34,529 nucleotides of DNA from Brasilonema sp. CT11. GTDB lineage: Bacteria > Cyanobacteriota > Cyanobacteriia > Cyanobacteriales > Nostocaceae. The translations under genes and the position numbers were made by a program. The notes under the pieces are model-generated. The model did not search any database. It was not told the origin of the DNA and saw only the letters and a program-made list of their open reading frames with translations. Numbering within the stretch: position 1 is the stretch's first letter; every line of letters starts with the position of its first letter. Below are positions 1 through 8,800 of the stretch, piece by piece. Location of the stretch: the NCBI RefSeq assembly GCF_017982655.1, contig NZ_JABXYX010000084.1, positions 1-34,529 of the forward strand, written 5' to 3'.

Positions 1-122
1 TTAATCGCCTTCCATTACCCCAAGGTGGTTTTTTCCCTGAGGATTGGCCTAGCTTCACTCCACAACTTCATGTCTCTCAAATTACTCTCTCTACTGCCTG
101 ATTTTTAAATACCTACCCTTGA

Positions 123-416
123 AAGGGTTATCACCCGGAGCACCTGACACAGGCCTTAGAGAAAATTTATCCACAGATCATGACGAAAATCAAGTTTGAA
201 CTCTCAGCAAAACCATCGAAACAAGAAAAGCAAGCGCAAGGGAAGTCTGGATTTATTCCGGTTGCCGCCAGGTGGGTGATTGAGCGCTCAAATGCTTGGA
301 TGGAGCGTTGTAAAATTCTGGTTAAGAACTTTGAACGAACCCTGGCTGGTGCTACGGCCAAACTCAACCTCTGCTTCATCAGGTTAATGATTAAGAGGCT
401 TGCAGCCTCTTGTTAG
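123..416 (+). pseudogene. IS5-type transposase, C-terminal remnant
   Basis: The frame is open from an in-frame stop at 120-122 and reads GYHPEHLTQALEKIYPQIM into a basic stretch with RWVIERSNAWMERCK, LVKNFERTL and LNLCFIRLMIKRLA. This is the recognisable C-terminal end of IS5-family DDE transposases, including the W-x-x-ERSNAW-x-ER region that carries the last catalytic Glu. Only about 97 codons remain of an expected 250 or so. The N-terminal half with the first two catalytic Asp residues is absent, so it cannot be active. The longest ATG-started frame begins at 180, but homology extends upstream, so that ATG is internal. The remnant sits directly before a broken brnT tail, which suggests the insertion or its decay damaged the toxin gene. 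Confidence 0.75.
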
Positions 417-487
417 ATGTCAAATGGGTTCTATACAGATTATGGTGTTGCTTGAGAAAGAAAGTTGTGCAATATCTGACGACAAGG

Positions 488-562
488 TGTGTTGTTGTGT
501 CTACACTGCGAAAAGCACTCTCTCATGAGCGAAAACGATATGAGCAATACCTCAAGAACTGA
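488..562 (+). pseudogene. BrnT-like toxin, C-terminal tail only
   Basis: In the frame ending at the TGA of 560-562 the sequence reads LSHERKRYEQYLKN, which resembles the HERxxYE tail of BrnT ribonuclease toxins. The tail overlaps the start of the downstream brnA-like gene by about 20 bp in another frame, the arrangement usual for brnTA operons. No BrnT body (the WDxxKxxxNxxKHG region) is found upstream, where the IS5 remnant lies instead. The toxin is therefore deleted or disrupted. The call rests on a short match and on gene order, so confidence is moderate. Confidence 0.45.
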
Positions 563-821
563 TTGGTCTAGAATTGATGCGATGACAGATGATGATATCG
601 ACACCTCCGATATCCCGCCATTATCGGATGAATTCTTTGCAAAAGCAAAATTACGACTTCCTTCATCGTCTCTGAAGAAGGTTACTATTCGTGTAGATGC
701 TGAGACTCTAGCGTGGTTCCAATTACAGGGCGAAGCGGCTGAACAGCGTATGGCTGCTGCTTTACGAATCTATGCAGAAGCACACAAATACACTACTGAT
801 ACATCGCGAGAATCAGCATAA
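540..821 (+). CDS. brnA: BrnA-like antitoxin, toxin partner broken
   Basis: The 93-residue protein begins MSNTSRTDWSRIDAMTDDDI. It contains DTSDIPPLSDEFFAKAKLRLP followed by KKVTIRVDAETLAWFQLQG and a C-terminal helix ending AALRIYAEAHK. This matches BrnA antitoxins: an acidic N-terminus, a D-I-P-P-L linker, and a ribbon-helix-helix DNA-binding domain that autorepresses the operon. ATGs at 528 and 540 are both possible. 540 is preferred because it gives the normal family N-terminus and the usual short overlap with the brnT end; upstream starts only add non-family residues. In intact systems BrnA neutralises BrnT and represses transcription. Here it appears orphaned, and may persist as an anti-addiction antitoxin or be in decay. 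Confidence 0.7.
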   Translation: MSNTSRTDWSRIDAMTDDDIDTSDIPPLSDEFFAKAKLRLPSSSLKKVTIRVDAETLAWFQLQGEAAEQRMAAALRIYAEAHKYTTDTSRESA

Positions 822-840
822 TACCTTTTATAGATTACTC

Positions 841-1176
841 CTACGACACACTATAGCCCGTATACTCTCTTACGTACACAGGTTGTAAACCCAACACGAT
901 ATCATTCTTTAACACACCCATTGCTACCAATTCATCAGCAATCAATTTATCAGTTTGGTTGCGTTGAATCCAGATTTTACGGTCTTTAATATCTAAATGC
1001 ATAACGCAATAGTAGATGCGGCGATGTTTATCCCATCCCAAATCAACAATTTGATAATGGTCGTGTTGTGTATCAAAAATTGTTTGCACCTCAATTTCGT
1101 CATTACTCAGTGTACTTTTGCTGTATTCTCTCAAGAGTTCTTGGATACACTGACGATAAAATTCTAATTTTTCCAT
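841..1176 (-). CDS. xisI: XisI-like protein
   Basis: The 111-residue protein starts MEKLEFYRQCIQELLREYSK. It has the family landmarks QTIFDTQHDHYQIVDLGWD, a central HLDIKDRKIWIQRNQT, and IADELVAMGVLKNDIVLGLQP. XisI is known from the fdxN element excision controlling factors of heterocystous cyanobacteria, where xisH and xisI are needed together with the recombinase XisF. Most genomes of this group carry many xisHI copies with no nearby recombinase, and their general function is unsettled. The gene overlaps the end of xisH by 13 bp, so the two are translated as one operon. No site-specific recombinase or excision site is seen here, so a role in excision of a local element is unsupported. Confidence 0.88.
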   Translation of the reverse strand: MEKLEFYRQCIQELLREYSKSTLSNDEIEVQTIFDTQHDHYQIVDLGWDKHRRIYYCVMHLDIKDRKIWIQRNQTDKLIADELVAMGVLKNDIVLGLQPVYVREYTGYSVS

Positions 1177-1583
1177 TTGACTATTACCTCATCCACTGGA
1201 TCGTATACAATCAGTTTGACTTGATATTTGCTCACTGACGCTTTGGGTAAATCATGTTGAAAAAATGACTCATAAGCAGCAATAGGAACACCTAAATATA
1301 AGGTGTATTCTGTCTTATTTAATTCTAAAATTAAACGGTAATTTAAATATTGACCCAGAGCAATATGGAAATCAAAAAAAGCTGAGTCACTCAAAAAAGT
1401 TTTGACTTGTACTGCAATCTTTTCTCCGAATTTCTCAGCTACTAACAGCCGTTGTGCAAGCAAGTCAACTCTAATTTCATCTTCCTCAGTAAACAAAATC
1501 CTCAAAGGGTCATGTTTGATCACCCACTGTTCTTTCTCAAGACCTTTTTTGAGTGCTTTGTAGAATCGGTCTTTGGCTAACAT
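1164..1583 (-). CDS. xisH: XisH-like nuclease-fold protein
   Basis: The 139-residue protein begins MLAKDRFYKALKKGLEKEQW, then HDPLRI and IRVDLLAQRLLVAEKFGEK, IAVQVKTF and ALGQYLNYRLIL. These are hallmarks of XisH, whose fold belongs to the restriction-endonuclease-like PD-(D/E)XK group. The ATG at 1583 is chosen because it matches the family N-terminus and has a GAGGA box a few bases upstream; a GTG at 1595 would add four residues without a better site. The putative catalytic pair is the Asp in RVDLL and the Q-x-K of AVQVKTF, where most XisH proteins have E-x-K. The gene is the promoter-proximal member of a xisHI operon on the minus strand. Confidence 0.88.
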   Translation of the reverse strand: MLAKDRFYKALKKGLEKEQWVIKHDPLRILFTEEDEIRVDLLAQRLLVAEKFGEKIAVQVKTFLSDSAFFDFHIALGQYLNYRLILELNKTEYTLYLGVPIAAYESFFQHDLPKASVSKYQVKLIVYDPVDEVIVKWKN

Positions 1584-1888
1584 TTTTCCTCGCACACCTG
1601 TTAACCTGATTTTATATCAGTAAGGTATCCCAAAAAATCCTTGACTAAACTTCTTTAATCATTGGTTATTGATCATAAGTATTGACTTTTTACCACTCAT
1701 GAGTTCTGATGCGAAACCCCATTCCTTTTAACAGTTATTTGCTATCAGTTATTAGGTTATCGGCACATCTGGCTCCAGAGGGGCGCTACGGTGGGGAGGG
1801 AGTAATTTAACAGTGGGATGAGTTAAGCTACGATATCTCGTATTGCCTCGTGCAATGACGTGGGGAGTCGCGCAGATCAAAGACGAAG

Positions 1889-3007
1889 ATGACAGAAAAT
1901 ATTAAAACACAGAATACAGACAATCTTGTTACCATTGCCAAGCAATTTACCCTACAAGGGAAGATTACGGACGTCCAATCCTTGGGAAGTGGTAATATTA
2001 ACGATACTTTTTTAGTGAGTCTAGATTCTCCAGAGGAACAGCATTTTGTTCTGCAACGCATCAACACACAGGTATTTCGTCAGCCACAACTGATCATGCA
2101 GAATATGCGTACCTTCACTGAGCATATTCATAAACGGCTACAAAATGCAAGTCTCAGCCGCCGCTGGGAAGTACCTCGGGTGTTGTTAACCAAGGATGCT
2201 CAAGATCACTGGAGAGATGTTGATGGTTCTTTTTGGCGGGCAATCAGTTTTATTGAAGGTGCACAGTCTTTCGACACGATGCGCGATCGCTCACATGCCA
2301 AAGAAATTGGCTACGCTCTGGGGATGTTCCACAATCTTATCAGCGACTTGCCGCCGGAAAAACTTGCTGACACCCTGTTCGGGTTCCACATTACGCCGCT
2401 GTACCTAAAGCAGTACGAGGAAGTTCTGGCGAAAACTAGTCCGCGCCAATCTTCTGAAGTGAATTACTGCTTACAATTTGTGAGCGATCGCACAACCTGG
2501 GCACATGTCCTTGAAAATGCCAAAGCCACAGGTAACCTACCACTGCGCCTAATGCACGGTGATCCAAAAATCAATAACGTTATGTTCGACACTGCAACCC
2601 AGCAAGCCGTGAGTGTGATAGACCTCGACACTGTTAAGCCAGGTTTGGTACATTACGATATTGGCGATTGTTTGCGATCGGGCTGCAATCTCGCTGGAGA
2701 AGAAACCGAGCAGTGGGAAAGCGTTTCTTTCGATACTGATTTGTGTCAGGGAATTCTACAGGGCTATCTTTCTGTGGCAAAGGCGTTTCTCACCGAGAAT
2801 GACTATGCTTACATATACGATGCAATCCGTCTGATTGCGTTTGAGTTGGGACTGAGATTTTTTACTGACTATTTAGCAGGAAACGTTTATTTCAAGGTGA
2901 AACACTCAGAACACAACCTTGCGAGGGCGCTTGTCCAATTTCAACTCACCCAAAGCATCGAATCTCAGGAAACAACGATTCGCAACATCATTCAGGACAT
3001 GAAATGA
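1889..3007 (+). CDS. APH/NahK-like phosphotransferase
   Basis: The 372-residue protein belongs to the aminoglycoside-phosphotransferase/protein-kinase-like fold. The N-lobe has LGSGNINDTFLV and HFVLQRINTQVFRQPQLIMQN, a signature shared with N-acetylhexosamine 1-kinase (NahK/LnpB)-like enzymes. The catalytic loop is HGDPKINN, with His223, Asp225 and Asn230. The metal-binding segment is VIDLDTVKPG, with Asp245 and Asp247. The likely reaction is ATP-dependent phosphorylation of a small hydroxyl compound, possibly an amino sugar; the substrate cannot be read from the sequence. The last codons overlap the start of the next gene by 4 bp (ATGA), so the two are co-translated. No antibiotic-resistance role is implied. 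Confidence 0.85.
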   Translation: MTENIKTQNTDNLVTIAKQFTLQGKITDVQSLGSGNINDTFLVSLDSPEEQHFVLQRINTQVFRQPQLIMQNMRTFTEHIHKRLQNASLSRRWEVPRVLLTKDAQDHWRDVDGSFWRAISFIEGAQSFDTMRDRSHAKEIGYALGMFHNLISDLPPEKLADTLFGFHITPLYLKQYEEVLAKTSPRQSSEVNYCLQFVSDRTTWAHVLENAKATGNLPLRLMHGDPKINNVMFDTATQQAVSVIDLDTVKPGLVHYDIGDCLRSGCNLAGEETEQWESVSFDTDLCQGILQGYLSVAKAFLTENDYAYIYDAIRLIAFELGLRFFTDYLAGNVYFKVKHSEHNLARALVQFQLTQSIESQETTIRNIIQDMK

Positions 3008-3540
3008 GCAACCAGACGTTTTCTCTGCAACCCTTTCCTTCTGCTGAACCAATATCTAATTTAAAGATTACAGGCAATATCGCCCGACAAGCAAATCAAT
3101 TCACTATCCACTACGCGCTTGTCGGTGATTTAAAAGAAGTTGTCATTCCTACACCATCAGACACACCAGCACGAAAGCACGAACTGTGGAAAGACACCTG
3201 CTTTGAGTTCTTCCTTGGTGTCAAGAATTCTGATAGGTATTGGGAATTCAATCTCTCCCCAGCTGGAGACTGGAATGTCTATCGGTTTGAAGCGTATCGT
3301 CAAGGAATGCAAGAAGAAACAGCTTTTACAACACTCCCGTTTCATGTTGAGTTTCTATCGGACAGTTTCACACTTGAGTTGGATGTCAATTTAGATCAAA
3401 TCATTGCAGCAAGCCAAGCCATTGAAATTGCTATCACTACCGTCATTAAATATAGAAATGAAGTGTCTTACTGGGCGTTAACTCATCGAGGAACTGAGGC
3501 TGACTTTCACCGAAGAGACAGTTTCATCATTGCGTCTTGA
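3004..3540 (+). CDS. DOMON-like domain protein
   Basis: The 178-residue protein is all-beta in character, with no signal peptide or membrane segment. Landmarks are FTIHYALVGDL, RKHELWKDTCFEFFLG, YWEFNLSPAGDWNVYRF and a C-terminal VSYWALTHRGTEADFHRRDSF. These fit the DOMON-like (CBM9-like) cytoplasmic domain family found in bacteria, in which the fold usually binds haem or sugar. The translational coupling to the upstream kinase suggests the two act on the same compound, for example this protein binding a saccharide phosphorylated by the kinase. That link is inferred from gene order only. Confidence 0.75.
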   Translation: MSNQTFSLQPFPSAEPISNLKITGNIARQANQFTIHYALVGDLKEVVIPTPSDTPARKHELWKDTCFEFFLGVKNSDRYWEFNLSPAGDWNVYRFEAYRQGMQEETAFTTLPFHVEFLSDSFTLELDVNLDQIIAASQAIEIAITTVIKYRNEVSYWALTHRGTEADFHRRDSFIIAS

Positions 3541-3975
3541 AATCCAAAATTAAGTTGTTGAATCTGTGGAATTGGCATATATTCGGGTTAAATGATGATG
3601 TTTTGACCAGCCAAGCTATCAATTTCTTGCGGATTTCTAACCGAATCTGTGTAGCTTCCATTGGAAGGAGCGAAGCTTTGTTGAGTCACTATTAAGTTTC
3701 TCAGGAATAAAAAATCTGTTGAGTGCTGATTATTTCTGGTGTCATTACAATAGAAGGGAAATCAAAAGTTTCTCTCTTTGCAACACATAGAGAGCAACGC
3801 ATGTCTATTAACTTGAAAATAGCGTTAAGATAAAATGCACAAGTCATGCGATTGCGCAGAGCAACAGACGCTCAAAGAGGTATCGCTTTCTATAATTGGT
3901 GTGGAAGGGATGCGATCACATCTCTAAATCCTGAGTTTAAATATTATATTTAACTAGTTAAGTCAGTGAATAATA
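3541..3975. other. Intergenic region before the conflict cassette
   Basis: This 435-bp A+T-rich stretch has no convincing coding frame. A TATAAT hexamer lies at 3891-3896, about 80 bp before the start codon of the Trypco1 gene, and could be the -10 element of the cassette. No good -35 hexamer is found 16-18 bp upstream of it, so the promoter call is weak. There is no strong terminator hairpin for the upstream kinase/DOMON operon. Confidence 0.4.
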
Positions 3976-4323
3976 ATGGCGCGTAAACTAATTGAACTGG
4001 AAGCAGGGGATAGCAGCACTATTTTAGTAGCGATTGACGTACCGGATGCGTCAGTAGGTCGTGTTTCCACAACTGGTGAGTTACCGATAGATAAAGTAGA
4101 TCGTAGTTTTGATGCGGTAAAAGATTTGATTGTGCGCGGGTGTCGTCCAATTACGCAAGCATTTAAAACTTTGCAGAATGAATCACAACCTGTCAAAGCA
4201 GAAGTTGAATTTGGAGTTAATTTTACCGCCAAAGGTTCTGTTTACATTGTGGAATCCACAGGACAAGCATCACTTAAGGTGAAAATAACTTGGAATTTAG
4301 AACCGGAAGAAAATGAGTCATAA
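3976..4323 (+). CDS. Trypco1 (trypsin-co-occurring) domain protein
   Basis: The 115-residue protein has the layout of the trypsin-co-occurring domain 1 family (CU044_2847-like). A beta-rich start, KLIELEAGDSSTILVAIDVP, leads to a helix in DKVDRSFDAVKDLIVRGCRP and a C-terminal sheet, VKAEVEFGVNFTAKG, ending LKVKITWNLEPE. Trypco1 proteins are small modules found beside or fused to trypsin-like proteases in NTP-dependent conflict systems, where they are thought to act as adaptors or sensors. The gene precedes a trypsin-AAA fusion by only 6 bp, which is the context that defines the family. It has no signal peptide. Its biochemical activity is unknown. Confidence 0.85.
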   Translation: MARKLIELEAGDSSTILVAIDVPDASVGRVSTTGELPIDKVDRSFDAVKDLIVRGCRPITQAFKTLQNESQPVKAEVEFGVNFTAKGSVYIVESTGQASLKVKITWNLEPEENES

Positions 4324-4329
4324 ATTTTC

Positions 4330-5898
4330 ATGCGTTGGGATTTAATTAAAACTTGTACTGTGGCAATATCTACTCCTGAAGGTGAGATCCGGGGTACAGG
4401 TTTTTTCATTTCATCTGAAGGATATTTACTAACTTGCGCCCATGTCGTTGAAGATGTTGGTGGTTGGGATCAGGTGCGTGTGAATGGGGAAGCGGTTGAG
4501 TTGATTTATTTAGGCGATCGCACCAGTGATGATTTTGCTGTGTTGAGATTATCTAGCTATCAAGGTGCTTCAATACCCTTGTCTTTGGACTTTCAACCGA
4601 TGGATCGGTTTTTGTCGATTGGCTATGGGCGTCCGGACTTTCCCCAAGGTGCATCGATTGATGGCACGATTACCGATATTAACCGGCACTCAGAATTTGG
4701 CAACTTATCCATGCTGCGACTGCGCGTCGAAGCAAATTCGCAACAAGTGCAGGGGGGTTATAGCGGTTCACCTGTATTTAATGCCGCAAATCAACGAGTT
4801 ATTGGAATCATCGCCGCTTACGACAACACCGAAGGCGCACTGGCTGTACCACTGGTGACGGTGCAAGAAAGATGGTCTGATTTAGAAAAATGGTTAAATC
4901 CAAGTTATTCAGATGAGGATTTTCCATTTTTCGACTCGACTTTTTATTCTAATTGTTACAGAGAGCTTAATAAGCAGGGAGCCTTAATCCGGGTGAAAGC
5001 ACCTTTGCAATGGGGCAAAACCTATTTAATAAAAAATATTCTTGATTACGCTACTAAGCAGGGTTATAAAGCGGTGCGAGTAGACTTTCAAGAACCAGAA
5101 ACAACAATCTTTGATTCTCTGGAAAACTTCTTGCAGTGGTTCTGCATAAAAATAGCGGAAGAATTAAATTTATCTGATAGCTTGCCTGAAAGTAGACAAA
5201 GCCCCCTGGGTGCCAACAGCAGATGTACAAACTTCTTTGAAAAATTTCTATTGCCTGCAATCAATAGTCCCCTTGTTTTGGGATTAGACAACCTGGATTG
5301 GATTTTTACTTATGAGCAAATAACTCGTAATTTTCTTCCTTTGCTACGTACTTGGCATGAAAAAGCGACAACCAGTATTATTTCGAGAAACTTACGGTTA
5401 GTCATTGCTTACTCTAAAGAAGATTTCATTCCCATAGATAGAAATCACTCGCCGTTCAATGTAGGTTTAGAGGTTTCAATACCAGAGTTAAGTCAGGTAC
5501 AAGTGAAAAACTTGTTACATCATTACCAACTCAGTTTAAGTGAGGAGCAATTTCAACAATTGGGGGCGATGATGAATGGGCATCCTTACTTAATAAGGGT
5601 AGCCTTGAAAACAATGGCTTTACATGAGTTAACTTTGACAAGACTACTAGAAATCGCACCTACTGAAGAAGGTTTATATCGCACTCATTTGCTTCGCCTT
5701 TGGTCAATGTTGCAAGAAAATCCAGGATTGCTGGAAGCTATGAGGTCAATAGTTGCCGCTAATATTCCTGTCAGAATCGATGCAGAAAAAGCATCGAAGT
5801 TACGGGATATGGGGCTAGTAAAATACGTGGGCAGTTCGGTTCAGCCTTTGTGTAATTTGTATCGTTTATATTTTCGTGATCGCTTTGGAATGCAGTGA
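4330..5898 (+). CDS. Trypsin-like protease fused to AAA-like NTPase
   Basis: The 522-residue protein has two parts. Residues 1-190 are a trypsin-fold protease with GTGFFIS, catalytic His38 in TCAHV, Asp68 in DDFAVLRL and Ser145 in GGYSGSP, so the triad is complete. Residues 200-522 resemble the AAA-like (AAA_35/nSTAND-related) NTPase, with P-loop APLQWGKTYL at about 224-233, Walker B VLGLDNLDWI at about 317-326, and a C-terminal winged-helix-like region. There is no signal peptide, so it is probably cytoplasmic. NTP-driven assembly may switch on proteolysis of host or invader proteins. It lies 6 bp after the Trypco1 gene, and its TGA overlaps the ATG of the following NTPase-WD40 gene. The substrate is unknown. 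Confidence 0.88.
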   Translation: MRWDLIKTCTVAISTPEGEIRGTGFFISSEGYLLTCAHVVEDVGGWDQVRVNGEAVELIYLGDRTSDDFAVLRLSSYQGASIPLSLDFQPMDRFLSIGYGRPDFPQGASIDGTITDINRHSEFGNLSMLRLRVEANSQQVQGGYSGSPVFNAANQRVIGIIAAYDNTEGALAVPLVTVQERWSDLEKWLNPSYSDEDFPFFDSTFYSNCYRELNKQGALIRVKAPLQWGKTYLIKNILDYATKQGYKAVRVDFQEPETTIFDSLENFLQWFCIKIAEELNLSDSLPESRQSPLGANSRCTNFFEKFLLPAINSPLVLGLDNLDWIFTYEQITRNFLPLLRTWHEKATTSIISRNLRLVIAYSKEDFIPIDRNHSPFNVGLEVSIPELSQVQVKNLLHHYQLSLSEEQFQQLGAMMNGHPYLIRVALKTMALHELTLTRLLEIAPTEEGLYRTHLLRLWSMLQENPGLLEAMRSIVAANIPVRIDAEKASKLRDMGLVKYVGSSVQPLCNLYRLYFRDRFGMQ

Positions 5899-8800
5899 TG
5901 ATATCAAATTCCCTGTCTGACTTACACTACGAATACCAAGTCGGAGGTACTTTACCAGCAGATGCTCCTACGTATGTGAAGCGACAGGCAGATGAGGACT
6001 TATACGAACAACTACAAGCAGGGGAATTTTGTTATATATTTAACTCACGGCAGATGGGCAAATCGAGTCTGCGAGTGCAAATTATGGAACAGTTGCAAGC
6101 AGACGGATTTGCTTGTGCGGTTATAGACTTGAACGGAATTGGTACAGATATTACTCCAGAGCAATTGTATGCAGGGGTAATTGATAGTCTGGTTAGCAGT
6201 TTGCTTGTAGATGGAAATTTTGATTTAGACAACTGGTGGACTCACCATCATTTGCTATCACCAGTACAGCGTTTGAGCCTATTTATAGAAGAAATTTTAC
6301 TCAAGAAGATTTCCAAAAAAATTGTGATTTTTATTGACGAAATTGATAGCGTCCGAAGTCTAAAGTTTTCGACCGACGATTTTTTTGCTTTGATTCGATT
6401 TTGCTATAACCAGCGTGCTGATAAGCCAGCATACAAGCGCCTCACCTTCACTTTATTGGGAGTAGCAATACCTGCTAATTTAATTCAAGATGAAAGATGT
6501 ACGCCCTTTAATATTGGTCAAGCAATTGAACTCAATGGTTTTCAATTGGATGAAGCCCAACCATTAGTTCAAGGATTAGTAGGAAAAGTTAGTAATCCCG
6601 ACGCAGTACTAGAAGAGGTGTTGGCATGGACAGGTGGGCAACCCTTTCTCACCCAGAAGCTTTGTAAACTTATTGCGGATGGAATGGAAGCGTCGGAGGT
6701 AAAAGAATTGGTACAACGACGCATTATTAATAACTGGGAAGCGCAAGATGAGAAACAACATTTGCGGACGATACGCGATCGCATTCTTAAAGACAACCCG
6801 CTTACACTTCAATTACTAGGACTATATAAACAAATTTTGCAGGGAGAAGATATTGTCGCAGATGGCAAACTAGAAAAAATCGAATTGCGACTATCTGGTT
6901 TGGTAGTTAAGAAGCAGGGTAAATTAAGGGTATATAACCCTATCTATGAACAAGTTTTTAATAAAGATTGGGTTGAGCAAGAGCAAAACAAGCTGCGTCC
7001 CTATGCAGAGAAACTATCAGCTTGGTTAGCTTCTGATTCTCAGGACAAAACCCAGTTATTACGTGCAGATGAATTGCGAGATGCTCTAGAATGGGCAGAA
7101 GGCAAAAGTTTAAGCGTCCAAGATTATCAATTTTTGGCTGCCAGTCAACAATTAGAAAGAGAAGAAGCTCAAAGACAAGCGCAGTTGCAAGTTAAGAGAT
7201 TGACTGTTATAAGTTCTGCGATATTGCTCGTATCTTTTATTGCCGCTGTGGTTGCAGGATTAAATGCTTATCAAGCCCAAAAAGCCACGAAGCTAGAGCA
7301 AAAAGTTGCTACTGCTTTACAGCAATTTGAGATCACGCCTTTAGAATCTTTGTTTTCAGCTATGCTAGCAGCACAAGATTTGAAATCTCAAGTTAAGAAT
7401 GAGAAAGATCCGGCAAAATATCCAACCCTCAGTCCGTTATATGCATTACAAACGATTCTTGATGGTAATCGTCAAACCAATCAGATTAATACTTACCAGG
7501 AAGGTGTCAATAGCCTACGTTGGTTTCAAGGTGACACACGAATTGCGACAGGTGCTGAGGATGGCACTATAAAAATATTTGATCTCAAACAAACAAATCA
7601 CCAAATAATTATTAGAGCTTCTGAAAAATCAATTCCAATTACTGCTATTGATTTTGCACCAGATGAAAGTAAGTTTGCTGCAGGGAGTAAAGATAGCTCT
7701 CTCAATGTCTGGCAAACAAAATCTCTCAAGAAATTGGCATCGATTTCAACTGAACAAGAAACAGTCAATAATGTTCGATTTATCGATAATGACAAAATAG
7801 CTACATCTGGGAAAGATGGCACTATTAAACTGTGGAATCTTTCAGGAAAGCAATTGTCTCTAATTCAAACAATTAAAGCTCATAAGCCTTGTGGCACGGA
7901 TAATATTAAATGCGATTCTCATCAGCCAAGCATCAAAAGCCTTAATCTTAGCCCAGATGGCAAGCTAATTACTTCAGCTGGAGACGACAGAGAGGCAAAG
8001 CTATGGGAAATAGATGGAAGTGAAATAAGGCGCGAACCAAAAGTAGTATTTAGAGGTTATAAAGCCAGAATCAACAGTGTCAACTTTAGCCCTAGCTGTA
8101 AAAATACTACAAACCCTAACTGTAAGATTGCTACAGCTTCAGGTGATGGTATGGTCAAACTTTGGAAACTATCAGGACAAGAACTACGAGAGTTTCCGGC
8201 GCATCTCGAAAGTGTTCAGGTAGTTCGTTTCGGTAAAACGGATGATATGCTGGCTACTGCTAATAAAAATGGCACAATCAAATTGTGGAAGTTAAATGAG
8301 TCTACAAGTATTCAGGTCGATCTGCTAGCAGAATTTAGAGGTCATCAAGGTAATATTGTAAGTTCCCGTTTTACAAAAAATGGCGAACAATTTGCTACAG
8401 CAGGAAAGGATGACGGCACCATCAGACTGTGGACAGTTGATAACAAAGAGCAGTTTTCGGTATTCCAAGGTCATAACAAGCGAATCAACAGTGTTTGTTT
8501 TAGCCCGGATGGTCAGGAAATTGCTACTGCTTCTGATGACGGTACGGTAATACTGTGGAATATTTCAACAAAAGCTAAGAAAATTTTAGAAAACCATCCA
8601 GGTAAAAGTGTTAAAAGCGTTCGCTTTAGCAAAGACGGACTAATTGCTACAGCTGGAAGTGATGGCATGATAAGGCTTTGGTATCCCAAAGGACAGAAGA
8701 AGTTGAAAGAATTTCCTGCAAATCAGGGTGATACTATCAAGAGCGTGAATTTTAGTCCAAATGGTAAGCTTCTCGCTACAGCTGGAAACGATGGCACAGT

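Noticed and set aside
3-101. Open frame entering from the left edge, 32 codons ending in TGA
   Set aside because: It may be the tail of a gene, but it is too short to recognise and could be open by chance.
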